16,438 bases of DNA, taken from positions 1 through 16,438 of the forward strand of contig JAEYQV010000067.1 in the NCBI GenBank assembly GCA_023409835.1, read 5' to 3'. Origin of the DNA: Bacillota bacterium (GTDB lineage: Bacteria; Bacillota; Clostridia; Lachnospirales; Lachnospiraceae). Made by a program: the position numbers and the translations under genes. The notes under the pieces are model-generated. The model did no database searches and was not told the DNA's origin. It was given only the letters and a program-made list of their open reading frames with translations. Shown here piece after piece: positions 7,478 to 13,823 of this stretch (its first letter is position 1; the number at the start of each line of letters is the position of its first letter).

Positions 7478-8236
7478 ATGGAAGTATTGAGTTATTTCGC
7501 TTTAGGAGCGGGAATCATCAGCTTACTATATTATGGGGCTGTCATCTATTATGCCGGAATTCGCGCGTCCTTTTCCTGGATTTGGCTGCTGTTTGGAGCG
7601 GGCTGCATCCTGGCAGCTCTGGTCCTTCGGTATCTGTATCTTCATGAAATTATTCTGAACAAAGGGCTTATTTATACCGGGGTAGGATTGGCAGCAGCTG
7701 CAGCAGGAGGCTTTGGTTTGATTGAGGGAATTATTCTCTATCATTCCGGACAGAAGGCGGAGCCGGGGATGGATTATATCATAGTTCTAGGAGCACAGGT
7801 GAAGGGAAGGCGAATAACAAAATCCCTGAGGAGACGACTGGAGGCAGCCGAAAAATATCTTCGGGAGAATCCCTCCACGGTGGCTATTGTGTCCGGTGGT
7901 AAGGGACGGGGTGAGGAAATCACGGAGGCAGAAGCCATGGCATCCTTTCTTTCAAACAGGGGAATCCCGGCGGAAAGGATTTTTAAAGAGGATAAGTCTA
8001 CGAATACCGAGGAGAATATCCGATTTAGTAAGGAATATATTATAAAGGAGGAGGTCCGGGTGGCTGTAGTAACGAATAGCTTTCATATCTTTAGGGCGCT
8101 AAGGCTTGCTAAGAAACAGGGCTTCAAGGATATCCAGGGAATATCAGCTCCCTCTGATCCGTTGCTTTCCATAAATTATTATGTTCGGGAGGTATTCGGT
8201 GTCATAAAGGATTTGTTAAAGGGTAACCTTGCTTGA
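7478..8236 (+). CDS. YdcF/DUF218 family membrane-anchored protein
   Basis: The 252-residue protein has three hydrophobic N-terminal segments (about 5-27, 31-54 and 63-88) and then a DUF218 domain, probably cytoplasmic or surface-facing depending on topology. Domain signatures are YIIVLGAQVKGRRIT (100-114), VAIVSGGKGRGEEITEAEAM (135-154), GIPAERIFKEDKSTNTEEN (162-180) and VAVVTNSFHIFRALRLAKKQ (195-214). Family members include E. coli YdcF, which binds S-adenosylmethionine, and SanA/ElyC-type envelope proteins; the substrate of this one is unknown. AAAGGA at 7465-7470 is 7 bases before ATG 7478, and another ATG at 7473 is in a frame that stops at once. The next gene begins 58 bases downstream, so the two may be cotranscribed. 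Confidence 0.88.
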   Translation: MEVLSYFALGAGIISLLYYGAVIYYAGIRASFSWIWLLFGAGCILAALVLRYLYLHEIILNKGLIYTGVGLAAAAAGGFGLIEGIILYHSGQKAEPGMDYIIVLGAQVKGRRITKSLRRRLEAAEKYLRENPSTVAIVSGGKGRGEEITEAEAMASFLSNRGIPAERIFKEDKSTNTEENIRFSKEYIIKEEVRVAVVTNSFHIFRALRLAKKQGFKDIQGISAPSDPLLSINYYVREVFGVIKDLLKGNLA

Positions 8237-8294
8237 CATTATTCTCCTAAGGAGATAAGATAAACCATAGGATTCTAATAAAGGGGTGATGAGG

Positions 8295-8633
8295 ATGGAG
8301 CTATTGATATTAATCCTTAAGAAGGTTGAGTTGATGGAAGAGCTGTTAAAAAAGCTGGCCGCATCAGGAGTGAAGGGCGGAACCATCCTGGACGGTACCG
8401 GAATGGCAAGGGAGCTGATGAATATGGAGGAGCTGCCGATTTTCGGTATGCTGAGAATGCTTCTTGCTGAGGATATGAAAGCGGATTGTAAGGTGATGCT
8501 ATTTGTTCTGAAGGAAGAGCAGCTAATGACTGCAAGAAGTACGATTAAGAAGGTAATCGGAGATTTATCCGTTCCTAATTCAGGAATTATGTTCTCTGTC
8601 CCCATCACCTTTGCGGAGGGGCTCGGGGAGTGA
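8295..8633 (+). CDS. Small PII-like protein of unknown function
   Basis: The 112-residue protein has the layout of a PII/CutA-type ferredoxin-like fold: a first strand LLILILKKVE, a helix MEELLKKLAASG, the turn VKGGTILDGTGMARELM (26-42), then DCKVMLFVLKEEQL and a final strand GIMFSVPITFAEGLG. PII proteins sense nucleotides or 2-oxoglutarate and bind partners, while PII-like relatives bind other small molecules. No ammonium transporter or glutamine synthetase gene is nearby, so a nitrogen role is not suggested by context. The assignment is by pattern and is moderate. The start is chosen at 8295 because AAGGGG at 8281-8286 is 8 bases before it; in-frame GTG 8286 and ATG 8289 are inside or too close to that site. 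Confidence 0.7.
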   Translation: MELLILILKKVELMEELLKKLAASGVKGGTILDGTGMARELMNMEELPIFGMLRMLLAEDMKADCKVMLFVLKEEQLMTARSTIKKVIGDLSVPNSGIMFSVPITFAEGLGE

Positions 8634-8646
8634 GGAGAGCTCCGGC

Positions 8647-8662
8647 CGATATACTTATATCG
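8647..8662. repeat. Inverted repeat after the PII-like gene
   Basis: CGATATA (8647-8653) and TATATCG (8656-8662) form an almost perfect 16-base palindrome 13 bases after the stop codon. A run of six T follows only about 24 bases later, so it is not a classical terminator; it may protect the mRNA end. Confidence 0.4.
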
Positions 8663-8696
8663 TCCATGCAAGTATTAAATAATCCTTTTTTACATA

Positions 8697-8725
8697 TTGA
8701 CATTCCATATGATACGATGTAATAT
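8697..8725 (+). promoter_or_regulatory. Promoter of the FMN riboswitch-ribU unit
   Basis: A perfect -35 box TTGACA at 8697-8702 is followed after 17 bases by TAATAT at 8720-8725. Transcription would begin near 8732, about 20 bases before the riboswitch. Confidence 0.7.
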
Positions 8726-8750
8726 AGCACTGTAAAATATATAAAAGGTA

Positions 8751-8888
8751 ATCTTCGGGGCAGGGTGAAATTCCCGACCGGCGGTATAGTCCGCGACTCA
8801 GGTGGCAGGAGGCAGAGAGCGTCCCGTTATCCGTGATTGATTTGGTGAGATTCCAAAACCGACAGTAAAGTCTGGATGTGAGAAGAAC
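8751..8888 (+). ncRNA. FMN riboswitch (RFN element)
   Basis: The conserved core is clear: ATCTTCGGGGCAGGGTGAAA at 8751-8770, then TTCCCGACCGGCGGT, AGTCCGCGACTC, and at the 3' side ACCGACAGTAAAGTCTGGAT followed by GAGAAGA. The outer P1 stem forms between TCTTC (8752-8756) and GAAGA (8882-8886). These are the invariant blocks of the RFN aptamer that binds flavin mononucleotide. A T-tailed hairpin lies 28 bases downstream and the riboflavin transporter gene follows. FMN binding is therefore expected to favour early termination and reduce ribU expression. Confidence 0.97.
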
Positions 8889-8915
8889 AGCAGTTATTTG
8901 AATGCATTTCATGTG

Positions 8916-8947
8916 CCCCGGTTATAATGTAACCGGGGATTTTTTTA
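8916..8947 (+). terminator. Riboswitch expression-platform terminator
   Basis: CCCCGGTTA (8916-8924) and TAACCGGGG (8930-8938) form a perfect nine-pair stem with loop TAATG, followed by A and a run of seven T. It stands between the FMN aptamer and ribU and is the regulated terminator. Confidence 0.93.
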
Positions 8948-9062
8948 TTCATGACATGTGAAGCGAGTTTTTGTTTCAGCTTTGATCGTGCGTCCTATGA
9001 AACAATAATTCATAATGAAGCTGCAACCGAACGTTTCCTTTGAGAAAAAAGGAGAGAAAGAA

Positions 9063-9701
9063 ATGAATACAATGATTAACAAAAGAAATGAAACAAAAGC
9101 AGGAAAGCTGTTAACAACCAGAACACTGACCGTGATTGCCATGATGTCGGCAGTAGCTACCTTATTAATGCTGTTTGAGATACCTTTATGGTTCGCACCT
9201 ATCTTCTATAAGCTGGACTTCAGCGAGGTACCCGTGCTAGTGGGAGCATTCGCATTAGGACCAGTCGCCGGTATCCTGATTGAATTAGTTAAGGTATTAT
9301 TAAATCTCGCATTCGATGGATCAATCACCATGGGTGTCGGTGAATTCGCCAACTTTCTGATTGGATGTTCTTTGGTGGTACCGGCTGCTTTCATCTATAA
9401 AAGGAAAAAGTCAATTAAGACAGCCTTACAGGGTCTTGTGGTCGGAACAATCTGCATGACCATTATTGGAAGCATCCTAAACGCTGTATTATTACTGCCG
9501 GTATATGCATTTTTTATGAATGCTACTATGGCTGATCTGGTAAGATTCGGAACCGAGATAAACCCGGCTATTCAGAATCTATCAACCTTTATCATGTTAG
9601 CCGTTGCCCCGTTTAACTTATTGAAGGGTGTCGTAGTATCCATAGTAACTATGCTGTTATATAAAAAAATAAGTGTTATTATCAAGGCTTTTACTAGATA
9701 A
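9063..9701 (+). CDS. ribU: Riboflavin transporter RibU (ECF transporter S component)
   Basis: RibU is the membrane substrate-binding component that imports riboflavin together with the shared EcfA/EcfA'/EcfT energizing module, which is not encoded here. The 212-residue protein is strongly hydrophobic, with about five to six membrane segments starting near residue 22 (LTVIAMMSAVATLLMLF). Family motifs include LDFSEVPVLVGAFALGPVAG (51-70), ELVKVLLNL (74-82) and GEFANFLIG (93-101). ATG 9063 is preferred to ATG 9015, because AAAAGGAG at 9047-9054 lies 8 bases upstream of 9063 and the 16 extra residues from 9015 are not RibU-like. The FMN riboswitch upstream confirms the flavin assignment. A terminator follows 36 bases after the stop, so this is a single-gene unit. 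Confidence 0.95.
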   Translation: MNTMINKRNETKAGKLLTTRTLTVIAMMSAVATLLMLFEIPLWFAPIFYKLDFSEVPVLVGAFALGPVAGILIELVKVLLNLAFDGSITMGVGEFANFLIGCSLVVPAAFIYKRKKSIKTALQGLVVGTICMTIIGSILNAVLLLPVYAFFMNATMADLVRFGTEINPAIQNLSTFIMLAVAPFNLLKGVVVSIVTMLLYKKISVIIKAFTR

Positions 9702-9737
9702 ACTTCAACGGATATAAACAAATAGGTCATGGAACAA

Positions 9738-9771
9738 AGGTAGGGCTTTCAATGAAATCCTATCTTTTTTC
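9738..9771 (+). terminator. Rho-independent terminator after ribU
   Basis: AGGTAGG (9738-9744) pairs with CCTATCT (9759-9765) with one G-U pair, extended by TTC/GAA towards the loop. The 3' arm ends in a run of six T (9765-9770). Confidence 0.8.
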
Positions 9772-9783
9772 TATTATCTCTGA

Positions 9784-9939
9784 TATAATAAAGCGTAGTG
9801 AGCATACCGCAAGCTTGCTTGCAGGTATGCGAGCGGAGCGAAGACCATGAACTGCTTTTGTTCATGGTATAATAAAGCGTAGTGAGCAGCGTAAACAAGT
9901 TTACGCGGCAAGCTTGCTTGCAGGTATACGAGCGGAGCA
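9784..9939. repeat. Two copies of a mosaic hairpin repeat
   Basis: Two related units lie in this gene-free stretch. Each begins with the same 21 bases (9784-9804 and 9868-9888; start TATAATAAAG, end GTGAGCA) and ends with the same 31 bases with one mismatch (9809-9839 and 9908-9938; start GCAAGCTTGCTTGC, end GAGCGGAGC). Unit 1 has TACC between the blocks, which lets CATACC pair with GGTATG around the GCAAGC/GCTTGC hairpin. Unit 2 instead has 19 bases containing its own perfect hairpin GCGTAAAC/GTTTACGC (9889-9906). A third hairpin, CCATGAAC/GTTCATGG (9845-9867), joins the units. AGCGTAGTGA and AGCGGAGCGA are imperfect direct repeats flanking each hairpin. No coding function is likely. Confidence 0.85.
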
Positions 9940-10004
9940 TTGAATAGTAATACGAAACGGAAGTTAGTTGTTAATTATAGTAAGAAGAGCCGAAAGGATT
10001 TATT

Positions 10005-10448
10005 ATGGTCATAGAGAGCTACAGTGCAGAGGATACCTTCCAGCTGGGGGTTTCCCTGGGAGAGAAGGCGCAAAACGGAGAAATATATTGCTTGAGCGGT
10101 GACCTGGGGGTTGGGAAGACTGTATTTACCCAGGGTTTTGCGAAGGGTCTGGGGGTTACAGAAGCTGTTAACAGTCCCACCTTCACCATTATCCAGGAAT
10201 ATGAGGGGAAGAACCTACCCTTCTATCATTTTGATGTATACAGGATCTCCGATGTGGAAGAGATGGAGGAGATCGGTTATGAGGAATATTTTTATGGTAA
10301 CGGTGTGTGCCTGATTGAATGGGCGGAGCTGATTGATGAGCTCCTTCCGCAGGACAGAATCAGCATATCAATCCGAAAGAATCTGGAGAAAGGCTTCGAT
10401 TACCGGGAGATTACGGTGAATTATCCGGAAAGGGAGGCAGGACGATGA
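10005..10448 (+). CDS. tsaE: tRNA t6A biosynthesis ATPase TsaE
   Basis: TsaE is the ATPase that works with TsaB and TsaD to put threonylcarbamoyl on adenosine 37 of ANN-decoding tRNAs. The 147-residue protein has the Walker A motif GDLGVGKT (32-39), the family block VNSPTFTIIQEYEG (55-68), HFDVYR (75-80) and GVCLIEWAELIDELLP (100-115). Length is typical (about 140-160). AAAGGA at 9994-9999 precedes ATG 10005. Its last four bases overlap the start of tsaB (ATGA), which indicates translational coupling. The upstream region holds the hairpin repeats, and no clear promoter was found between them and the gene. Confidence 0.96.
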   Translation: MVIESYSAEDTFQLGVSLGEKAQNGEIYCLSGDLGVGKTVFTQGFAKGLGVTEAVNSPTFTIIQEYEGKNLPFYHFDVYRISDVEEMEEIGYEEYFYGNGVCLIEWAELIDELLPQDRISISIRKNLEKGFDYREITVNYPEREAGR

Positions 10449-11158
10449 AAATATTGGCTTTGGATAGTTCGGGTATGGTAGCCACAGTCGCTATTGTTAC
10501 AGAGACTTCTTTATTGGCGGAGTATACCGTAAATTATAAGAAGACACATTCGCAGACACTACTACCTATGTTGAATGAGATTGTGAAGATGACGGAACTG
10601 GAGCTGTCAGAGGTGGATGGCATAGCAGTGTCGGCAGGACCCGGCTCCTTTACGGGACTTCGTATTGGCTCTGCAACTGCCAAGGGACTTGGGCTGGCAC
10701 TGAACAAGCCGGTCATTGCCGTTCCTACCCTGGACAGTCTGGCTTATAACCTATACGGAACGGACAAGCTGATCTGCCCTATGATGGATGCCAGAAGAAA
10801 TCAGGTTTATACCGGACTTTATGAGTTTAAGGGTGAAGATTTCCGTGTAGTATCAGAACAAAAGGCAGTACCGGTGGAGGAAATCGTGGAGGAGATTAAC
10901 CGTTTGGGCAGAGAGGTTATTTATCTGGGAGATGCAGTACCGGTTTATCAGGAAATGCTGAAGGAAAAAACCAAGGTTAGCTATTCCTTGGCACCGGTAC
11001 ATGTAAATCGTCAAAGGGCCGGTGCGGTCGGAGCCCTGGGACTTAAATTATACCAACAGAATAAGCTTGAGACGGCAGCAGAGCATGAACCGATATATTT
11101 AAGGCTATCCCAGGCAGAAAGAGAACGGGCTGAAAGGCTGAGTAATGGGAAGGGGTAA
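10445..11158 (+). CDS. tsaB: tRNA t6A biosynthesis protein TsaB
   Basis: TsaB is the catalytically inactive paralog of TsaD and forms the TsaB-TsaD heterodimer core of the bacterial t6A complex. The 237-residue ASKHA-fold protein has MKILALDSSG at the N-terminus, HSQTLLPMLNEIV, and the signature VSAGPGSFTGLRIGSATAKG (about 62-81), then VPTLDSLAYNLYG and MMDARRNQVYTGLY. It lacks the HxxxH metal site seen in TsaD, as expected for TsaB. GGGAGG at 10432-10437 is 7 bases before ATG 10445, and the start overlaps the tsaE stop by four bases. rimI follows after 5 bases. Confidence 0.96.
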   Translation: MKILALDSSGMVATVAIVTETSLLAEYTVNYKKTHSQTLLPMLNEIVKMTELELSEVDGIAVSAGPGSFTGLRIGSATAKGLGLALNKPVIAVPTLDSLAYNLYGTDKLICPMMDARRNQVYTGLYEFKGEDFRVVSEQKAVPVEEIVEEINRLGREVIYLGDAVPVYQEMLKEKTKVSYSLAPVHVNRQRAGAVGALGLKLYQQNKLETAAEHEPIYLRLSQAERERAERLSNGKG

Positions 11159-11163
11159 ATAGA

Positions 11164-11604
11164 ATGCTGATCCGGGATATGAAGGAAGAGGATTTGGATC
11201 AAGTATTAAATATAGAACAGGAAACCTTCTCTGATCCCTGGAGCTATGATGATTTCGCGAGTTCCTTCCGGGATGAGAACAACCGCTATCTGGTTGCTGA
11301 AGTGGATGGGATAATCGCAGGGTATTGTGGCTATTGGGGGATTGCCGGAGAAGGAAACATCTATAATGTTGCAGTAAAGAAGGAATTCCGAAGACAGAAG
11401 CTGGGACTTTTCATGTTAAGTTCCTTAATCAGCCAGGCAAAGGGAAGGGGGATCACCGCCCTCACTCTGGAGGTAAGACAGTCGAATGAAGCTGCACGGA
11501 GGCTGTACCAACAGCTTGGGTTTGTGGATGCCGGTATCCGAAGGGACTTCTATACAAAACCGAATGAGGATGCTGTCATTATGTGGCTTAACCCGATACA
11601 GTAA
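11164..11604 (+). CDS. rimI: Ribosomal protein N-acetyltransferase RimI-like (GNAT)
   Basis: This 146-residue GNAT acetyltransferase has the usual RimI layout: IRDMKEEDLDQVLNIEQETF at the start, SDPWS (21-25), YLVAEVDGIIAGYCGYW, IYNVAVKKEFRRQKLGLFML with the acetyl-CoA-binding Q/RxxGxG/A-type turn, and LEVRQSNEAARRLYQQLGF (101-119) near the end. E. coli RimI acetylates the N-terminus of ribosomal protein S18; the target in Firmicutes is less certain. AAGGGG at 11150-11155 is 8 bases upstream, overlapping the end of tsaB. The tsaE-tsaB-rimI order is common in Firmicutes and supports the call. Confidence 0.92.
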   Translation: MLIRDMKEEDLDQVLNIEQETFSDPWSYDDFASSFRDENNRYLVAEVDGIIAGYCGYWGIAGEGNIYNVAVKKEFRRQKLGLFMLSSLISQAKGRGITALTLEVRQSNEAARRLYQQLGFVDAGIRRDFYTKPNEDAVIMWLNPIQ

Positions 11605-11746
11605 TTCCCTATATGAAAGTTTTGTTTTTCAGATTATAATGATAATAAGATATTTCGTCCCATGTAACGTCTGCCGGTATGCATGTACCTTCCGCATCGT
11701 TACGGAAATACCTAGGGCGGATGCATTATATCAGGAGGGGATAGTC

Positions 11747-11995
11747 GTGAAAAGGGCATTAAACGTAAATAAAACCGTGGAAGTTCCGAATTACTGCAAT
11801 TCATGCGGAAAGGTTCTTAAGGTTGAGAATGGGATCCTGAAGGAAGCTGTATTTGAAGCAACAAATGAGTGGGGATATTTTTCCAAACGGGATACGGAGG
11901 TTCATCATTTTAACCTATGCGAAGAGTGCTATGAGAAGATGATTGCTGAATTTAAGATTCCTGTTGAGATAAGAAAGAAGCTGGAAATTTTATAA
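11747..11995 (+). CDS. Small four-cysteine (zinc-ribbon-like) protein
   Basis: I do not recognise this 82-residue protein. It has CNSCGK (17-22) and CEECYEK (58-64), two CxxC knuckles about 37 residues apart, with HH at 53-54 just before the second; this fits a structural zinc site. A charged C-terminal helix (IPVEIRKKLEIL) follows. Similar small clostridial proteins are annotated only as hypothetical. The start is GTG 11747, because AGGAGG at 11733-11738 lies 8 bases upstream; the frame stays open to 11486 but that part overlaps rimI in another frame. A 142-base gap separates it from rimI and a strong terminator ends the unit. Confidence 0.75.
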   Translation: MKRALNVNKTVEVPNYCNSCGKVLKVENGILKEAVFEATNEWGYFSKRDTEVHHFNLCEECYEKMIAEFKIPVEIRKKLEIL

Positions 11996-12004
11996 GAGGA
12001 TAAT

Positions 12005-12030
12005 AGCCGGTCTAAGGACCGGCTTTTTTG
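12005..12030 (+). terminator. Rho-independent terminator
   Basis: AGCCGGTC (12005-12012) pairs perfectly with GACCGGCT (12017-12024) around loop TAAG, followed by a T-run to 12029. It ends the tsaE-tsaB-rimI-small-protein unit. Confidence 0.93.
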
Positions 12031-12036
12031 TGGCAT

Positions 12037-12105
12037 TGAAACGTTTTATCGTTTCATCTTATTTGCGGTTGGTCCGGTTCATAATGGTGAAATCAGCTGG
12101 TTTCA
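12037..12105. repeat. Inverted repeats upstream of rnz
   Basis: TGAAACG (12037-12043) and CGTTTCA (12050-12056) form a perfect seven-pair hairpin. Further on, 12088-12105 is an 18-base palindrome (TGAAA, CAGCTG core, TTTCA) with one mismatched pair. Both share the TGAAA/TTTCA ends. They could be operator-like sites or a terminator remnant; no regulator is known from the sequence. The rest of the 235-base gap shows only a weak promoter. Confidence 0.35.
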
Positions 12106-12222
12106 TCCTTTTGATAGGAAGTAACTCTAAAGGAAATAAAAGTCCGAATTACAGAATCTATGGACGATGATAGAAAATACTGCTAAAATATATGTTATTA
12201 CCTTATATGATTCGTCTAAATG

Positions 12223-12231
12223 TGGTAAAAT
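12223..12231 (+). promoter_or_regulatory. Possible extended -10 promoter for rnz
   Basis: TGGTAAAAT is an extended -10 (TGn-TAAAAT) 33 bases before the rnz start. The -35 position 17 bases upstream (TTATAT) is poor, so the call is tentative. Confidence 0.35.
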
Positions 12232-12264
12232 GAAAATGAAACTATTAAGAAAGGCAAAAAAATA

Positions 12265-13179
12265 ATGTTAGATGTATGTTTATTAGGAACAAGCGGCATG
12301 ATGCCCCTGCCCGGCAGGTGGCTGACGTCGTTGATGACAAGATATAACGGAAGCAGCCTTCTGATTGATTGCGGAGAGGGAACCCAAATAGCAATCAGGG
12401 AGAAGGGGTGGAGCTTTCACTCAATTGATATTATCTGTTTTACCCATTATCACGGCGATCATATCAGTGGGCTCCCCGGACTTTTGCTTTCCATGGGAAA
12501 TGCGGAGCGGACACAACCGGTAACCTTGGTGGGACCCAGGGGCCTGGAGAGAGTTGTCAACTCCCTGCGTGTCATAGCACCGGAGCTTCCCTTTGAGCTT
12601 ATTTTCATAGAACTTACTCAGCCGCAGCAGATGATTGAACGGAACGGCTATGTGATTCATGCATTCCAGGTAAAGCATAATGTTACTTGCTATGGCTATA
12701 CATTGAATATCCGGCGGGGCGGAAGGTTTTATACAGAACGGGCGCTGGAATATGAGGTACCGCAGAAGTTCTGGAATCGTCTCCAGAAGGGCGATATCAT
12801 CGAAGACAATGGCAGGGTATATACACCGGATATGGTGCTGGGACCGGAGCGAAAGGGAATCAAGCTGACCTATTGTACCGATTCCAGGCCGGTAAAATCC
12901 ATCGTAGACAATGCGGCTGAAGCAGATCTTTTCATCTGTGAAGGAATGTACGGTGAGAATGAAAAGGATACGAAGGCAAAGGAACATAAGCACATGACCT
13001 TTCGTGAGGCCGCTAAACTCGCAAAGACTGCGAATGTAAGTGAACTTTGGCTGACACATTACAGTCCTTCACTGATCCGACCGGAGGATTACATCGGAGA
13101 GGCAAAACGAATTTTTCCTAATACGAAGGCAGGAAAAGACAGAAAAAGTGTAACTCTTGAATTTGATAAGAACGAATAA
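12265..13179 (+). CDS. rnz: Ribonuclease Z
   Basis: RNase Z is the metallo-beta-lactamase-fold endonuclease that cuts the 3' trailer from tRNA precursors lacking an encoded CCA. The 304-residue length is normal for the short bacterial form. The zinc motif FTHYHGDHISGLPGLL (59-74) gives HxHxDH at H61, H63, D65 and H66. Other sites are DCGEGTQ (35-41), VKHNVTCYGY, LTYCTDSRP with the bridging Asp, KEHKHMTFREAAKLAK and WLTHYSPS with the last metal His. The usual leucine in FTHLHGDH is a tyrosine here. AAAGG at 12250-12254 lies 10 bases before ATG 12265. Both tRNA genes in this window lack CCA at their 3' ends, so they need such processing. Confidence 0.95.
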   Translation: MLDVCLLGTSGMMPLPGRWLTSLMTRYNGSSLLIDCGEGTQIAIREKGWSFHSIDIICFTHYHGDHISGLPGLLLSMGNAERTQPVTLVGPRGLERVVNSLRVIAPELPFELIFIELTQPQQMIERNGYVIHAFQVKHNVTCYGYTLNIRRGGRFYTERALEYEVPQKFWNRLQKGDIIEDNGRVYTPDMVLGPERKGIKLTYCTDSRPVKSIVDNAAEADLFICEGMYGENEKDTKAKEHKHMTFREAAKLAKTANVSELWLTHYSPSLIRPEDYIGEAKRIFPNTKAGKDRKSVTLEFDKNE

Positions 13180-13225
13180 TTGTCAGATAGTCAATTAAAG
13201 GTGGTTTGGATAAGGAGGTAGCGGA

Positions 13226-13810
13226 ATGAGTAATAAAGGAAAAAGAATATCATCAATCATCGGTGGAATACTGGTAGTAGTTATTATTGCTTTACTGTTC
13301 TATATGGATTGGATGCGGGGAAACAGTAAAGAGAAGGCCGCTACCGACAAGACAATGACAGAAGTGGAGAAGCTGTTAGACAGAGATCTGAAGACAAACT
13401 ATCCTGAAACACCCAGAGAAGTGGCCAAGTATTACAGTAGTATTACAAAAGCACTGTACTCCGGATTAAAGGATGAGGAAGTAGAGAAATTGGCTAAGCG
13501 TATTCTGGAGTTGTATGACGAGGAATTTCTTCAGAATAATCAGGAGGAGCAATATCTGAAGGACTTATATTCCGATATTGCAGCCTGGAATAAGGCGGGG
13601 CGTAGGATAACGAATTTTCTTCTGGTAAACGAGGATAAGGAAGAGAAGGCTGAGATACAAGGCAGAGAATATGCTACCATCTATGTATCCTACTTCATCC
13701 TTGAGGAAGAGAAAGCCTCTGAGACCAGGAGATTTCTGATGCGTAAGAGTGAGGATAAGAAATGGAAGATACTTGGCTGGGAATTAGTAGCCGGGGACGA
13801 AGAGAAATAG
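13226..13810 (+). CDS. Uncharacterised membrane-anchored protein
   Basis: I do not recognise this 194-residue protein. A single hydrophobic segment at about residues 10-28 (SSIIGGILVVVIIALLFYMD) follows a short Lys/Arg-rich start, so it is probably an N-terminally anchored protein or has an uncleaved signal, with the rest outside the membrane. The remainder is highly charged and mostly helical up to about 110 (EVEKLLDRDLKTNYPETPRE), then becomes strand-like (EYATIYVSYFILEEE, WKILGWELV), which resembles NTF2/SnoaL-like or similar alpha+beta accessory domains only in a general way. No catalytic motif or cysteine is visible. AAGGAGGT at 13212-13219 gives a clear start. It sits 46 bases after rnz and 13 before tsaD, so it is probably cotranscribed with them. 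Confidence 0.8.
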   Translation: MSNKGKRISSIIGGILVVVIIALLFYMDWMRGNSKEKAATDKTMTEVEKLLDRDLKTNYPETPREVAKYYSSITKALYSGLKDEEVEKLAKRILELYDEEFLQNNQEEQYLKDLYSDIAAWNKAGRRITNFLLVNEDKEEKAEIQGREYATIYVSYFILEEEKASETRRFLMRKSEDKKWKILGWELVAGDEEK

Positions 13811-13823
13811 GAAAGAGGACAGT

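Noticed and set aside
9784..9939. Possible CRISPR array
   Set aside because: Only two units, with hairpins of different sequence and length in the middle and no unique spacers of constant size; no cas genes nearby.
9749..9940. Minus-strand 63-residue open frame over the hairpin repeats
   Set aside because: Its repeated peptide pattern simply reflects the repeated DNA; it has no suitable ribosome site and overlaps the ribU terminator.
11486..11746. Upstream extension of the small four-cysteine protein
   Set aside because: It overlaps rimI out of frame, and the AGGAGG site points to GTG 11747.
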